A stretch of 64,000 nt of DNA from Mycobacterium asiaticum (lineage in GTDB: Bacteria > Actinomycetota > Actinomycetes > Mycobacteriales > Mycobacteriaceae), in assembly GCF_001673315.1 (NCBI RefSeq), contig NZ_LZLQ01000148.1:92640-156639 (forward strand), given 5' to 3'. Shown one piece after another: positions 33,097 to 41,489 of this stretch. Both the position numbers and the translations under genes were made by a program. The number at the start of each line of letters is the position of its first letter. The stretch's first letter is position 1. The notes beneath the pieces were generated by a model. That model was not told where the DNA came from, made no database searches, and saw only the letters and a list, made by a program, of their open reading frames with translations.

Positions 33097-34317
33097 TCAC
33101 AGAATGGCTTGCACGTCTTTCGCCTGGGCGATGTCGTCCCATTCGATACCGAGCTCGAGCAGGATCTCCTCGGTGTGCTGGCCGTGCTCGGGGGCGCGCG
33201 TTGGGCCGGGCGGGGTTTCGTCGAATTGCACGGGAGCGGCCACGGTCCGGTATTTCTCGCCTTTGTCGTCGACGTTGGTGATCACGTATCCGTTAGGTTC
33301 GACCTGCGGGTCGTTGAGGGTTTCTTTCGGTGTCGCCAGGGCGCCCCACACGCCCGGCTCGTCGGCCAACACCTGACGCCAGTGGGCGAGATCGTGGCCG
33401 GCAAACGCGTTGGCGAAGATGGCTGTTGCCTCGGCGGCGTTGGCGATCAAATTGGCCGAGGGAACGAAACGTTCGTCGTCGGCCAGTTCGGCGAGCCCCA
33501 TGCGCTCGCAGAATCCGGCCCAGAATTTGTCCGGTTGCAGAAAGACGAGCTGAATCCACCTGTCGTCCTTGGTCTTATACCTGGCAACCAGGGGATTGAT
33601 GGCCAATCCGGGTGGAGCGCCCGGTATTCCGTCGATATCGAACAGGTCGGCCACCGAGATCGACGGCGCGATCGCCCACATCGCCTGTGCCAGTAATGAT
33701 GAGTCGACGATGCTCGGCTCTCCGGTCCGCTCCCGGTGAAACAGTGCGGCGCAGACCCCGCCGGCCAATGTCGCACCACCCTGCAGGTCGCCGAACGCGG
33801 GGCCCTGGACTGCGGGGTTCTCGGTACCGAACGGGGTCAGGGTGTACGCCACTCCGCCGCGGGCCAGGTAAGTGGCGGCATCGAAGCCGCCCCGATCGCG
33901 GTCTGGACCTCGCACGCCGAGGCCGGTCCCCCGCGCAATGATGATATCGGGGTTGAACGAGCGGAGATCATCGACCGTCAGCCGTGCCCGCTCCAGGGCC
34001 CCCGGCAGCCAATTGGTCAAGAACACGTCTGCGGATGCGAGCAGCCTGCCAAATAACTGCCGGCCGGTGTCGGTCTTGATGTCGATTGCAATGCTGCGCT
34101 TGCCCCGGTTGCTGAGTTCCAGGATGAAATCAGTGTCGGCACGCGCCGCTTCGCGGGTGAAACCGCCCACGACCAACGCCCGACCGGGGTCGCCCGAGGT
34201 GACACCCTCCACCTTGATGACGTCGGCGCCCCAGTCAGAGAGAGCGACTCCGGCGGACGGAACGTATGTCCAGGACGCCAACTCGACCACTCGAACGCCG
34301 CTGAGCATGCCCGTCAT
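33097..34317 (-). CDS. CoA-transferase family III (CaiB/BaiF)
   Basis: 406-residue family III CoA-transferase that exchanges CoA between an acyl-CoA and a carboxylic acid through an enzyme-aspartyl anhydride. The N-terminal signature GVRVVELASWTYVPSAG and DVIKVEG, the catalytic-Asp region GGFDAATYLARGG, and PLVARYKTKDDRWIQL are all present. It is divergent from the SDR-E1-lipoyl-Rieske operon across 224 bp. Within that context it most likely activates the pathway acid or recycles CoA. There is no adjacent partner subunit, as expected for family III. Confidence 0.9.
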   Translation of the reverse strand: MTGMLSGVRVVELASWTYVPSAGVALSDWGADVIKVEGVTSGDPGRALVVGGFTREAARADTDFILELSNRGKRSIAIDIKTDTGRQLFGRLLASADVFLTNWLPGALERARLTVDDLRSFNPDIIIARGTGLGVRGPDRDRGGFDAATYLARGGVAYTLTPFGTENPAVQGPAFGDLQGGATLAGGVCAALFHRERTGEPSIVDSSLLAQAMWAIAPSISVADLFDIDGIPGAPPGLAINPLVARYKTKDDRWIQLVFLQPDKFWAGFCERMGLAELADDERFVPSANLIANAAEATAIFANAFAGHDLAHWRQVLADEPGVWGALATPKETLNDPQVEPNGYVITNVDDKGEKYRTVAAPVQFDETPPGPTRAPEHGQHTEEILLELGIEWDDIAQAKDVQAIL

Positions 34318-34541
34318 CGCCCACCCTTTCGGTCCCGCGGGTCATTTCTTGCTATTTTAGATATTCTAGCTAGTGTAAGGCATATTGAGAGCGCGACTGT
34401 AGCCACGCGCTGGGACATCCGGACGGTTGCTCGTGGAAGAGATGCTATGGAGCCGACCATTGGTCTGATCGCGAATGACCGCGAATAACGTTGTTTCCCA
34501 ACATAAATCGCTGAAGCCGGGACCGAGGTAGGGGGCGTAGG
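34318..34541. promoter_or_regulatory. Divergent promoter region of the catabolic island
   Basis: 224 bp separating the CoA-transferase from the SDR operon. The left part (34345-34385) is AT-rich with a perfect palindrome CTAGCTAG at 34366-34373 next to the near-symmetric TAGATATTCTA. This is the best operator and -10 candidate area. GGTAGGGGGCG upstream of the TTG at 34542 serves as ribosome site for the SDR. No regulator gene is adjacent, so the controlling protein is elsewhere. Confidence 0.5.
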
Positions 34542-35417
34542 TTGAGCCGATCAGCGGGCCGGGTAGCCGGCAAGGTGGCGGTCATCAGCGGGGCGGCGCG
34601 GGGTCAGGGTAGGTCCCACGCCCGAATGCTGGCGGCCGAGGGTGCCGACATCATCGCCCTGGACCTGTGTGAAGACATCGAGACCAACGAGTATCCCCTG
34701 GCCCGGCCCGAAGATCTGGAAGAGACCACCCGACTGGTGGAGAAGGAAGGCCAACGGGTCTTCTCGGCGATTGTCGACGTCCGGGACCGTGCCGCTTTAT
34801 CCAGCGCCCTGGACGACGGGGTCGCAGAGTTCGGTCGCCTCGATGTCGTCATCGCCAACGCGGGCATCTGTCCGTTGACCGCCGGCCTCCCGCCGCAGGC
34901 GTTCGCCGACGCCGTGGACGTCGACTTGGTCGGCGTGCTCAATCTGGTGCACAGCAGTCTGAAGCATCTCGAGGCCGGCGCGTCCGTCATCGTCATCGGG
35001 TCCAACGCCGCGTTCATGTCGTCGATGAACACCACCGGCATTGACGGCGGTCCCGGCGGCGCCGGGTATGCGTTCGCCAAAATCGCTGCGTCGCACTATG
35101 TTAACGACTTCGCCCGGGCTCTTGCGCCGTTCTCCATCCGGATGAACGCGATACATCCCACCAATGTCAACACCGACATGCTGCACAGCGCGCCCATGTA
35201 TCGGGCGTTCCGGCCGGACTTGCCCAACCCCACGCGTGCGGACGCCGAACCGATTTTCCCCTTGGTCCAGGCGATGCCGGTGCCCTACGTGGAACCCGAA
35301 GACATCAGCGAGGCCGTGCTGTTCCTGGCTTCGGACGCCGCCCGGTATGTCACGGGTCAGCAGCTGAGGGTAGATGCCGGCGGATTCCTCAAGGTCAAAC
35401 CGTGGTCGGGATCATGA
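34542..35417 (+). CDS. Mycofactocin-type short-chain dehydrogenase
   Basis: 291-residue SDR. The glycine-rich loop SGAARGQGRSHA is the hallmark of mycofactocin-coupled SDRs (carveol-dehydrogenase group), which hold NAD so tightly that they need the redox cofactor mycofactocin. The active site Ser154 (VIGSNAAF), Tyr176 and Lys180 (YAFAK) are present, and the insertion after strand 2 (about 42-60, LCEDIETNEYPLA) is typical. A TTG start with a GGGGG ribosome site gives MSRSAGRVAGK. It should oxidise a secondary alcohol to a ketone as the entry step. It heads the operon and overlaps E1 alpha by 4 bp. Confidence 0.92.
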   Translation: MSRSAGRVAGKVAVISGAARGQGRSHARMLAAEGADIIALDLCEDIETNEYPLARPEDLEETTRLVEKEGQRVFSAIVDVRDRAALSSALDDGVAEFGRLDVVIANAGICPLTAGLPPQAFADAVDVDLVGVLNLVHSSLKHLEAGASVIVIGSNAAFMSSMNTTGIDGGPGGAGYAFAKIAASHYVNDFARALAPFSIRMNAIHPTNVNTDMLHSAPMYRAFRPDLPNPTRADAEPIFPLVQAMPVPYVEPEDISEAVLFLASDAARYVTGQQLRVDAGGFLKVKPWSGS

Positions 35418-36424
35418 GGGCCGAATCGGCTGACCCGCACGGAACTCCGCCGGTAGCGGCGGCAGAGCGACGTCTCTACGAGCTCATGGTGCTGATGAAG
35501 GTGGCCGACGACCGGCTGTCCAAGGGCATCGCGACCGGTGAGTTCATGTGCGTGTACTGGCCATCACGCGGACAGGAAGCCATCGCGGCGGCGATGGGCG
35601 CCACACTGCGGTCCGACGATCAACTGGTGACGACCTACCGGGGATTGCACGACCTGATCGGCAAGGGAGTACCGCTCGAAGAGATCTACGGCGAGATGAT
35701 GGGTCGCACCGTGGGCGCGGGCCGCGGCAAGGGCGGCACCATGCATATCGCCAACCCCGACAAGGGTGTCATGTTGTCGACCGGCATCGTGGGAGCCGGA
35801 CCGCCGGTGGCCGTCGGCTTGGCGATGTCCGGCAAACGCAAAGGGCTGGACCGGGCTACGGTGGTCAGCTTCGGTGACGGCGCCACCAACACGGGTTCCT
35901 TCCACGAGGCCGCCAACATGGCCGCGTTATGGGACCTGCCGCTGGTCTTTGTCTGTCAGAACAACCTGTACGCAGAGATGACGCCGACGTCGGACACTAT
36001 GAAGATAAAACAGGTGGTCGACCGTGCTGCCGGGTACGGCATGCCTGGGGTTCGCGTCGACGGCAACGACCCTCTGGCGGTGAAATCCGTGCTGGCTGAG
36101 GCGCTGACCCGAGCGCGCGAAGGTGGCGGCCCCACGTTCATCGAATGCGTGACGTTCCGCTTCCGGGGCCATTACTTCGGCGACCGGATGCCTTACATCC
36201 CCAAGGAGCAACTTTCCGATGCGCTCGCGGCAGACCCGGTGCCGCGGTTCCGGGCAAAGCTTGCCGATGCGGGCATCTGTACCGACGCAGAACTCGATCG
36301 CATCGATGCCGATGCGGCGGCCGCCGTCGAGGAGGCGTTGCGTACGGTGCTCGGCGCCGACTCACCGTCGGCCGAGGAGCTCGAGCGGGACGTGTACGCG
36401 ACTCCAATTAAGTTCCCGGGCTAA
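35414..36424 (+). CDS. Thiamine-diphosphate dehydrogenase E1 component, alpha subunit
   Basis: 336-residue alpha subunit of a heterotetrameric E1 of the pyruvate/acetoin/branched 2-oxoacid dehydrogenase class. The TPP-binding motif GDG (154-156) with following NN (183-184), the N-terminal RGQEA and the GRGKGGTMH signature are all present. It decarboxylates a 2-oxoacid, or cleaves an acetoin-like ketol, and passes the acyl group to a lipoyl domain. The ATG overlaps the SDR stop (ATGA), indicating coupling. The motif set fits the acetoin dehydrogenase branch somewhat better than pyruvate E1p, but substrate cannot be read from the sequence. Confidence 0.92.
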   Translation: MRAESADPHGTPPVAAAERRLYELMVLMKVADDRLSKGIATGEFMCVYWPSRGQEAIAAAMGATLRSDDQLVTTYRGLHDLIGKGVPLEEIYGEMMGRTVGAGRGKGGTMHIANPDKGVMLSTGIVGAGPPVAVGLAMSGKRKGLDRATVVSFGDGATNTGSFHEAANMAALWDLPLVFVCQNNLYAEMTPTSDTMKIKQVVDRAAGYGMPGVRVDGNDPLAVKSVLAEALTRAREGGGPTFIECVTFRFRGHYFGDRMPYIPKEQLSDALAADPVPRFRAKLADAGICTDAELDRIDADAAAAVEEALRTVLGADSPSAEELERDVYATPIKFPG

Positions 36425-36435
36425 GGAATTCCGCA

Positions 36436-37446
36436 ATGCCGGACGAGAAAGAAATGACCATGCGCGAGGCACTGAACCTCGCGCTGGATCAGGCGCTGGA
36501 AGCCGACGACCGAGTGTTCCTGCTCGGTGAGGACATCGCCGATCCCGGGGCAACCGGACCCACCGCGGGGTTGTCGACGAAGTATGGACACGACCGGGTG
36601 CTGGACACGCCGATCTCGGAGGCCGCCATTCTCGGTGCGGCCATCGGCGCCGCGATAGACGGTCTGCTGCCGGTGGCCGAGATCATGATCATGGACTTCA
36701 TCGGAATTGCCGCCGACCAGTTGATCAACAATGCCGCCAAACTGCGCTTCATGACCGCTGGGCGGACGTCGGCACCGATCACCATCCGCACGCAGGTGTA
36801 CGCAGGCCTGGCGACCGGCGCGACCCACTCGCAGTCTCTGGAGGCGTGGTTCATGCACATTCCCGGGATGAAGGTCGTCGTGCCGTCCACCCCGCGTGAC
36901 GGTAAAGGGCTACTGACCTCGGCGATCTTCGATCCGGATCCATGCCTGTTCGTCGAGACCATTCGGTTGCAAAGCCGGAAAGGCCCCGTCCCGGTCGAAC
37001 CGGGTTTCGCAATTCCGTTGGGGCAGGCCGAGATCAAGCGTCCCGGCACGGATATCACGCTGATCAGCTACGGCCGTGCCGTGCATGACGCGTTTGCCGC
37101 AGCGGCCACCCTGCAGGAACAGGGCGTCAGCGCAGAGGTCCTCGATATGCGCACTCTGGTCCCCCTCGATGTCGAGACCCTCGTTGAGTCTGTTTCACGC
37201 ACCAGGCGGGCTGTGGTTGTGCACGACGCGGTCCAGTTCGCCGGCCCGGGAGCCGAGATCGCCGCGATCCTGCAAGCCGAGCTGTTCGGGGAATTGGCCG
37301 CCCCCGTGCAGCGGGTGGGCGCCAGGTTCGTGCCCAGCCCGGCTGCGGCCGCCCTCGAAGCCCAGGTATACCCGTCACCAGCACGCGTCGTGGCAGCCGC
37401 GCAACGCGCGCTGGATGTCACGGGCCGGGTGAACGCTGGTGGCTGA
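36436..37446 (+). CDS. Thiamine-diphosphate dehydrogenase E1 component, beta subunit
   Basis: 336-residue E1 beta subunit, 11 bp after E1 alpha. Typical segments are LLGEDIADPG, the interface DTPISEAAILGAAIGAAIDG, TIRTQVYAGLATGATHSQSLEAWFMHIPGMKVVVPSTP split over the pyrimidine-binding fold, and the transketolase C-terminal domain VLDMRTLVPLD. It completes the active site with the alpha subunit. The GTG start of the lipoyl gene lies inside its 3' end (8-bp overlap), showing that the lipoyl protein is made together with the E1. Confidence 0.92.
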   Translation: MPDEKEMTMREALNLALDQALEADDRVFLLGEDIADPGATGPTAGLSTKYGHDRVLDTPISEAAILGAAIGAAIDGLLPVAEIMIMDFIGIAADQLINNAAKLRFMTAGRTSAPITIRTQVYAGLATGATHSQSLEAWFMHIPGMKVVVPSTPRDGKGLLTSAIFDPDPCLFVETIRLQSRKGPVPVEPGFAIPLGQAEIKRPGTDITLISYGRAVHDAFAAAATLQEQGVSAEVLDMRTLVPLDVETLVESVSRTRRAVVVHDAVQFAGPGAEIAAILQAELFGELAAPVQRVGARFVPSPAAAALEAQVYPSPARVVAAAQRALDVTGRVNAGG

Positions 37447-37675
37447 CTTCATCATTCGGATTCCTCGGGTATCGGTGGCGGTGTCCGAGGCCGAACTGAC
37501 CGAACTGCTCGTGGCCGGCGGCGACTACGTCGAAGAGGGCACCCCGATCTACGTGATCGCCACCGAGAAGGTGGAACAGGAAATCGAAGCCGGCGCTTCG
37601 GGCACCGTGCAGTGGACGGCCCGGACCGGTACGACCTACGACATCGGCGCTCAAATCGGCGTCATCACCTCCTAA
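37439..37675 (+). CDS. Free-standing lipoyl (biotinyl) domain protein
   Basis: A single 78-residue lipoyl/biotinyl domain with the attachment Lys44 in ATEKVEQEIEAGASG, equivalent to the DKA/EKV turn of E2 lipoyl domains. There is nothing else: no E3-binding domain, no catalytic E2 core, and no such gene follows. It starts with GTG overlapping E1 beta. It should accept the acyl group from the E1 in this operon as a mobile carrier. Which acyltransferase removes the acyl group, and which lipoamide dehydrogenase reoxidises it, are not encoded here. Biotinylation is possible but less likely beside E1 genes. Confidence 0.9.
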   Translation: MADFIIRIPRVSVAVSEAELTELLVAGGDYVEEGTPIYVIATEKVEQEIEAGASGTVQWTARTGTTYDIGAQIGVITS

Positions 37676-37690
37676 CGGAAAGGCACAGCC

Positions 37691-38563
37691 ATGGATCTCA
37701 ACGAGACCCGCGAGCGAATCATCTACCAAAAAGACGGCCCCGTCGCAAAGATCACCCTCAACTGGCCGGAGAAGGCCAACGCCCAAGACCAGAAGCTGGC
37801 CGAAGAGGTCGATGCCGCGCTGCTCGACGCGGACCGTGACTACGACATCAAAGTGCTTGTCTTGAAAGCCAATGGCAAGGGCTTCTGCTCGGGCCACGCT
37901 ATCGGCAATAACGCCGTTGATTATCCGGCGTTCGTGGAGAACGCCATGGTGACAGGCCACCCGTGGAAGGCGCAGTCGGATCTCTTCGTCAAACCAACCC
38001 TGAATCTGTGGGAGTTCTCCAAGCCCACGATCGCGCAGGTGCACGGCTACTGCGTGGGCGGTGGTACGCATATGGGCCTGACCACCGACATCGTCATCGC
38101 TTCCGAGGACGCCTACTTCTCCTACCCGCCCCTGCAAGGGTTCGGCATGCCTTCCGGTGAATGTTCCATCGAACCTTGGGTTTTCATGAACTGGCGCCGT
38201 GCGGCCTACTATCTGTTCACCGCCGAGGTGATCGACGCCAAGAAGGCGCTGGAGGTGGGCCTGGTGAACGAGGTGGTCAAGCGGGAGGACCTGGACGACC
38301 GTGTGGACGCAATCGCCCGCCACATCGCCCAGGCGCCCCTGACGACGCTGATGCTTACCAAGGCCAACCTGAAACGAGCCTGGGAGCTGATGGGCATGCG
38401 GGTGCACTGGCAGAGTTCCAACGACCTCGTCGCGCTCGCCTCGATCAGCAAGGATGTACAGCAGCTGATTCAAACCGTCTTCAAGGACAAGGTGTTACCG
38501 TCCGAGCAGGCCCGGCGCCAGGCTGCAGCGGCCGCGACCACCGACGGCTCCCCCACCGCTTAA
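37691..38563 (+). CDS. Atypical crotonase (enoyl-CoA hydratase/isomerase family)
   Basis: 290-residue crotonase-fold protein. The CoA-binding and oxyanion-hole regions are present (KANGKGFCSGH; HGYCVGGGTHMGL). The two glutamates that activate water in true enoyl-CoA hydratases are replaced: His where GGGCE is usual, and Pro-Leu-Gln-Gly where PExxLG is usual (AYFSYPPLQGFG). It may therefore be an isomerase, a C-C hydrolase or a decarboxylase rather than a hydratase. It lies 15 bp after the lipoyl gene and is closely similar in its unusual features to the crotonase at the other end of the island. Confidence 0.9.
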   Translation: MDLNETRERIIYQKDGPVAKITLNWPEKANAQDQKLAEEVDAALLDADRDYDIKVLVLKANGKGFCSGHAIGNNAVDYPAFVENAMVTGHPWKAQSDLFVKPTLNLWEFSKPTIAQVHGYCVGGGTHMGLTTDIVIASEDAYFSYPPLQGFGMPSGECSIEPWVFMNWRRAAYYLFTAEVIDAKKALEVGLVNEVVKREDLDDRVDAIARHIAQAPLTTLMLTKANLKRAWELMGMRVHWQSSNDLVALASISKDVQQLIQTVFKDKVLPSEQARRQAAAAATTDGSPTA

Positions 38564-38580
38564 TCTGCCGAGTTTCGTCC

Positions 38581-40113
38581 GTGAACATCGCCGACCACGC
38601 GAGAACAGCGCCGGACTCACCGGCCTTGCTCGTCGACGGCGGCCCGATCTCGTTCGCCAAGCTCTATGCCCGAAGCCAACGGGTCGCGGCGGCGTTGCAC
38701 GGCGCGGGGCTGCGGCGTGGCGACGGTGTCGCGCTGATTTTGCCGAACCGGCCGGAGTTCCTCGAAATCACCTGGGGCTGCCAGCTTTCCGGGCTCTACT
38801 ACACCGCGGTCAACACCCATTTCACGCCCGAGGAAGTCGCGTACGTCATCGACGACTCAGACGCCAAGGCGGTATTCGTGGACGCGTCGATGCCAGAACT
38901 GGCGCAACATGTCCGGCGTGCCAACGCCCGCGTCGTCGTCCACGTTGTGGTCGGTGGCGACCGGCCGGGTTGGCAGGGATACGAGGAGGCGCTGGCCACG
39001 GCCGGCCAGCCGCCAGACCTGGCGGACGGGTCGGAAATGCTCTACTCGTCGGGTACCACGGGCAGGCCCAAAGCGGTGCGACGCCCGCTGCCGAGCGACG
39101 GTAAGGGGTCATGGGCGCAGGCAGTGCTGGAGATGGCGCTGATCCACAAGTACGGCATGGACGCGTCCAGCGTGTACCTGTCCCCCGCACCGCTGTATCA
39201 CGCGGCCGGCGTGAACTACACGATGGCGGTCAATCGGGTCGGGGCCGCGTCGATCCTGGTGCCCAAGTTCGACGCCGACACTGTGTTACAGCTGATCGAG
39301 ACCCACCGGGTGACGCACGCCCAGTTTGTGCCGACCATGTTTGTGCGGATGCTGAAGCTGCCCGCTGCGGTGCGGGACAAGTATGACGTATCGAGCCTGC
39401 GGTGCGTGATTCACGCGGCCGCTCCCTGCCCAGTCGCCGTCAAGCATCAGATGATGGAGTGGTTCGGGCCGATCATTCACGAATACTACGGAGGTACAGA
39501 GGGTTTCGCGGGCACCACGATCGGTCCCGACGAGTGGCTGGCGCACCCGGGTTCGGTCGGCATCCCGCTGACCGCCGTGCACGTCGTCGGAGAGGACGGT
39601 AGGGAGCTGCCCGTCGGTGAATCCGGCGAGTTGTACTTCGAAGGTGGCCCGGACTTCGAGTACTTCAAGGACCCAGCCAAGACCGCCTCGGTTTACAACG
39701 AACGGGGTTGGCGCACACTGGGTGACGTGGGCCGTGTCGACGAAGACGGATACTTGTACCTGACCGATCGATCCACGTTCATGATCGTCTCCGGAGGGGT
39801 CAACATCTACCCGCAAGAGGTGGAGAACCTGTTGGTCATGCACCCCAACCTCGTCGACGCAGCGGTGTTCGGCGTACCGAACGACGAGTACGGCGAAGAG
39901 GTGAAGGCCGTGGCGCAACCGGCGCCCGGCGTGAACCCCGGTACCGATCTGGAGACCGAGCTCATCGACTACTGCCGGGCACACCTGGCGACCTACAAGT
40001 GCCCTCGCACCATCGACTTCGACCCGGAGCTGCCGCGGGACCCCAACGGCAAGCTCTATAAAAGGCGCATTCGCGAAAAGTATTGGCAGGGACGGATGTC
40101 TCGGATCCTATGA
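38581..40113 (+). CDS. Acyl-CoA synthetase (AMP-forming, FadD type)
   Basis: 510-residue ANL-superfamily ligase, GTG start. The AMP-binding P-loop YSSGTTGRPKAV (about 155-166), YYGGTEG, the hinge-region LTDRSTFMIVSGGVNIYP and the C-terminal catalytic Lys in PNGKLYKRRIR are all present. It adenylates and thioesterifies a carboxylic acid with CoA. In this operon it is the likely activation step that makes the CoA ester used by the crotonases. It overlaps the Rieske oxygenase by 4 bp. Chain-length or ring specificity cannot be told by eye. Confidence 0.93.
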   Translation: MNIADHARTAPDSPALLVDGGPISFAKLYARSQRVAAALHGAGLRRGDGVALILPNRPEFLEITWGCQLSGLYYTAVNTHFTPEEVAYVIDDSDAKAVFVDASMPELAQHVRRANARVVVHVVVGGDRPGWQGYEEALATAGQPPDLADGSEMLYSSGTTGRPKAVRRPLPSDGKGSWAQAVLEMALIHKYGMDASSVYLSPAPLYHAAGVNYTMAVNRVGAASILVPKFDADTVLQLIETHRVTHAQFVPTMFVRMLKLPAAVRDKYDVSSLRCVIHAAAPCPVAVKHQMMEWFGPIIHEYYGGTEGFAGTTIGPDEWLAHPGSVGIPLTAVHVVGEDGRELPVGESGELYFEGGPDFEYFKDPAKTASVYNERGWRTLGDVGRVDEDGYLYLTDRSTFMIVSGGVNIYPQEVENLLVMHPNLVDAAVFGVPNDEYGEEVKAVAQPAPGVNPGTDLETELIDYCRAHLATYKCPRTIDFDPELPRDPNGKLYKRRIREKYWQGRMSRIL

Positions 40114-41489
40114 ACGAGGTGAACCCGATGCGCACCGACGTCAACTGGTCGCCGCTTCCGGTGCCGTGGGCGGTGCAGACCGCTGACCGTATCCCCAAGC
40201 AGCGGTACTACGACCCCGAGTTCTACGCGCTCGAGAACGAGAAATTCTGGCCCCGGGTGTGGCAGATGGCGTGCCGGCTCGAGGAAATCCCCAAACCGGG
40301 CGACTTCGTCGAGTACGAAATCCTGGACCAGTCAGTCATTGTGGTGCGACTGGACTCCGTAAACGTGCGGGCTTACCACAACGCCTGTCGGCATCGCGGG
40401 GTGAAGTTGGTGGAAGGCAGCGGGTCTCGCCGGACCTTCGTGTGCCCCTTCCACGGTTGGTGCTGGGGCATCGACGGACGCAACACCTTCGTGCTGCGGG
40501 CCGATGCGTTCGACGAAGAGAACCTCGAACCCGAGGACCTGGCCCTCGTTTCGGTGCGGTGCGAACTCTGGGGCGGCTGTGCGTGGATCAATTTCGACGA
40601 GAGCGCGCCCGGTCTGCGTGACTGCTTCGAGCCGTTCGCGACGATCTACGACGCCTGGAAGGTCGAATCGCTGCGCACCGAATGGTGGCAGTCGTGCCGG
40701 CTGCCGGTGAACTGGAAATTGGCTACCGCCGCGTTTATGGAGGGTTACCACGTCCCGCAGACACATCCGCAGTTGCTCCCCTCCTCGCAACCGGCTACCT
40801 CGCAACAGCCCGGGTTGATCCAAACCAGCCTGTATTTCATGCGGACGCTCGGTGAAGGCATGGCCGGCATGACGCACGAGAACGACATCCGGATAGCCGA
40901 GGGCCTGCAGAACATCGAGTTACCGGCCGACCCGGCCGAGGCGATGGCGGTGTGGAAATCGACCCTCAACGACGCGGTCGTGCGCTGGCATCGGGCCAGA
41001 GGTTGCGATATCCCCGATCTGAACGAACTGCAACGCCGGGGCATCGTCGACGCGATCGGCTTCTGCTTCCCCCATTATTTCCTGCTGCCGCAGTACAGCA
41101 GCGCGTCGTCGTACCGGATCCGGCCGCTCGGTCCAGAGGAGACCTTGTTCGAGATCTGGTCGCTCACCCGTATTCCGCCCGACCAGGACACCGGGAAACC
41201 GACACCGCCGGAACCCATGGCACCCGACGACCCGCGCTGGCCACCGATCCCCGCCCAGGACTTCTCCAACCTGCCGCGGCAGCAACAAGGCCTGCACTCA
41301 AAGGGGTTCGAATACATGAGACTCTCCAGCCGGATCGAGGGGCTGATCTCCAACTTCGAGCGCGTCATCGACGGATTCCTGGCCGACCTGCCGCATGAAG
41401 TATTGGTGCCGGCAATCCAGAAGACCAACACCACCATCGATGTGCCCATCGCGGATCTCGGCCTCACCGCACCCGAGGTGGCACGATGA
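40110..41489 (+). CDS. Rieske non-haem iron oxygenase, alpha subunit
   Basis: 459-residue ring-hydroxylating oxygenase large subunit. The Rieske [2Fe-2S] motif is Cys93-x-His95 and Cys112-x2-His115. The catalytic iron ligands are His214 and His219 (EGYHVPQTHP), with a distal Asp not located. No beta subunit is present, so it is an alpha-only (KshA-like or phthalate-type) oxygenase. The reductase that feeds it is also not in the window. It would hydroxylate a cyclic substrate or a methyl group. The ATG at 40110 overlaps the FadD stop. Its stop overlaps the next gene by 4 bp. Confidence 0.93.
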   Translation: MNEVNPMRTDVNWSPLPVPWAVQTADRIPKQRYYDPEFYALENEKFWPRVWQMACRLEEIPKPGDFVEYEILDQSVIVVRLDSVNVRAYHNACRHRGVKLVEGSGSRRTFVCPFHGWCWGIDGRNTFVLRADAFDEENLEPEDLALVSVRCELWGGCAWINFDESAPGLRDCFEPFATIYDAWKVESLRTEWWQSCRLPVNWKLATAAFMEGYHVPQTHPQLLPSSQPATSQQPGLIQTSLYFMRTLGEGMAGMTHENDIRIAEGLQNIELPADPAEAMAVWKSTLNDAVVRWHRARGCDIPDLNELQRRGIVDAIGFCFPHYFLLPQYSSASSYRIRPLGPEETLFEIWSLTRIPPDQDTGKPTPPEPMAPDDPRWPPIPAQDFSNLPRQQQGLHSKGFEYMRLSSRIEGLISNFERVIDGFLADLPHEVLVPAIQKTNTTIDVPIADLGLTAPEVAR

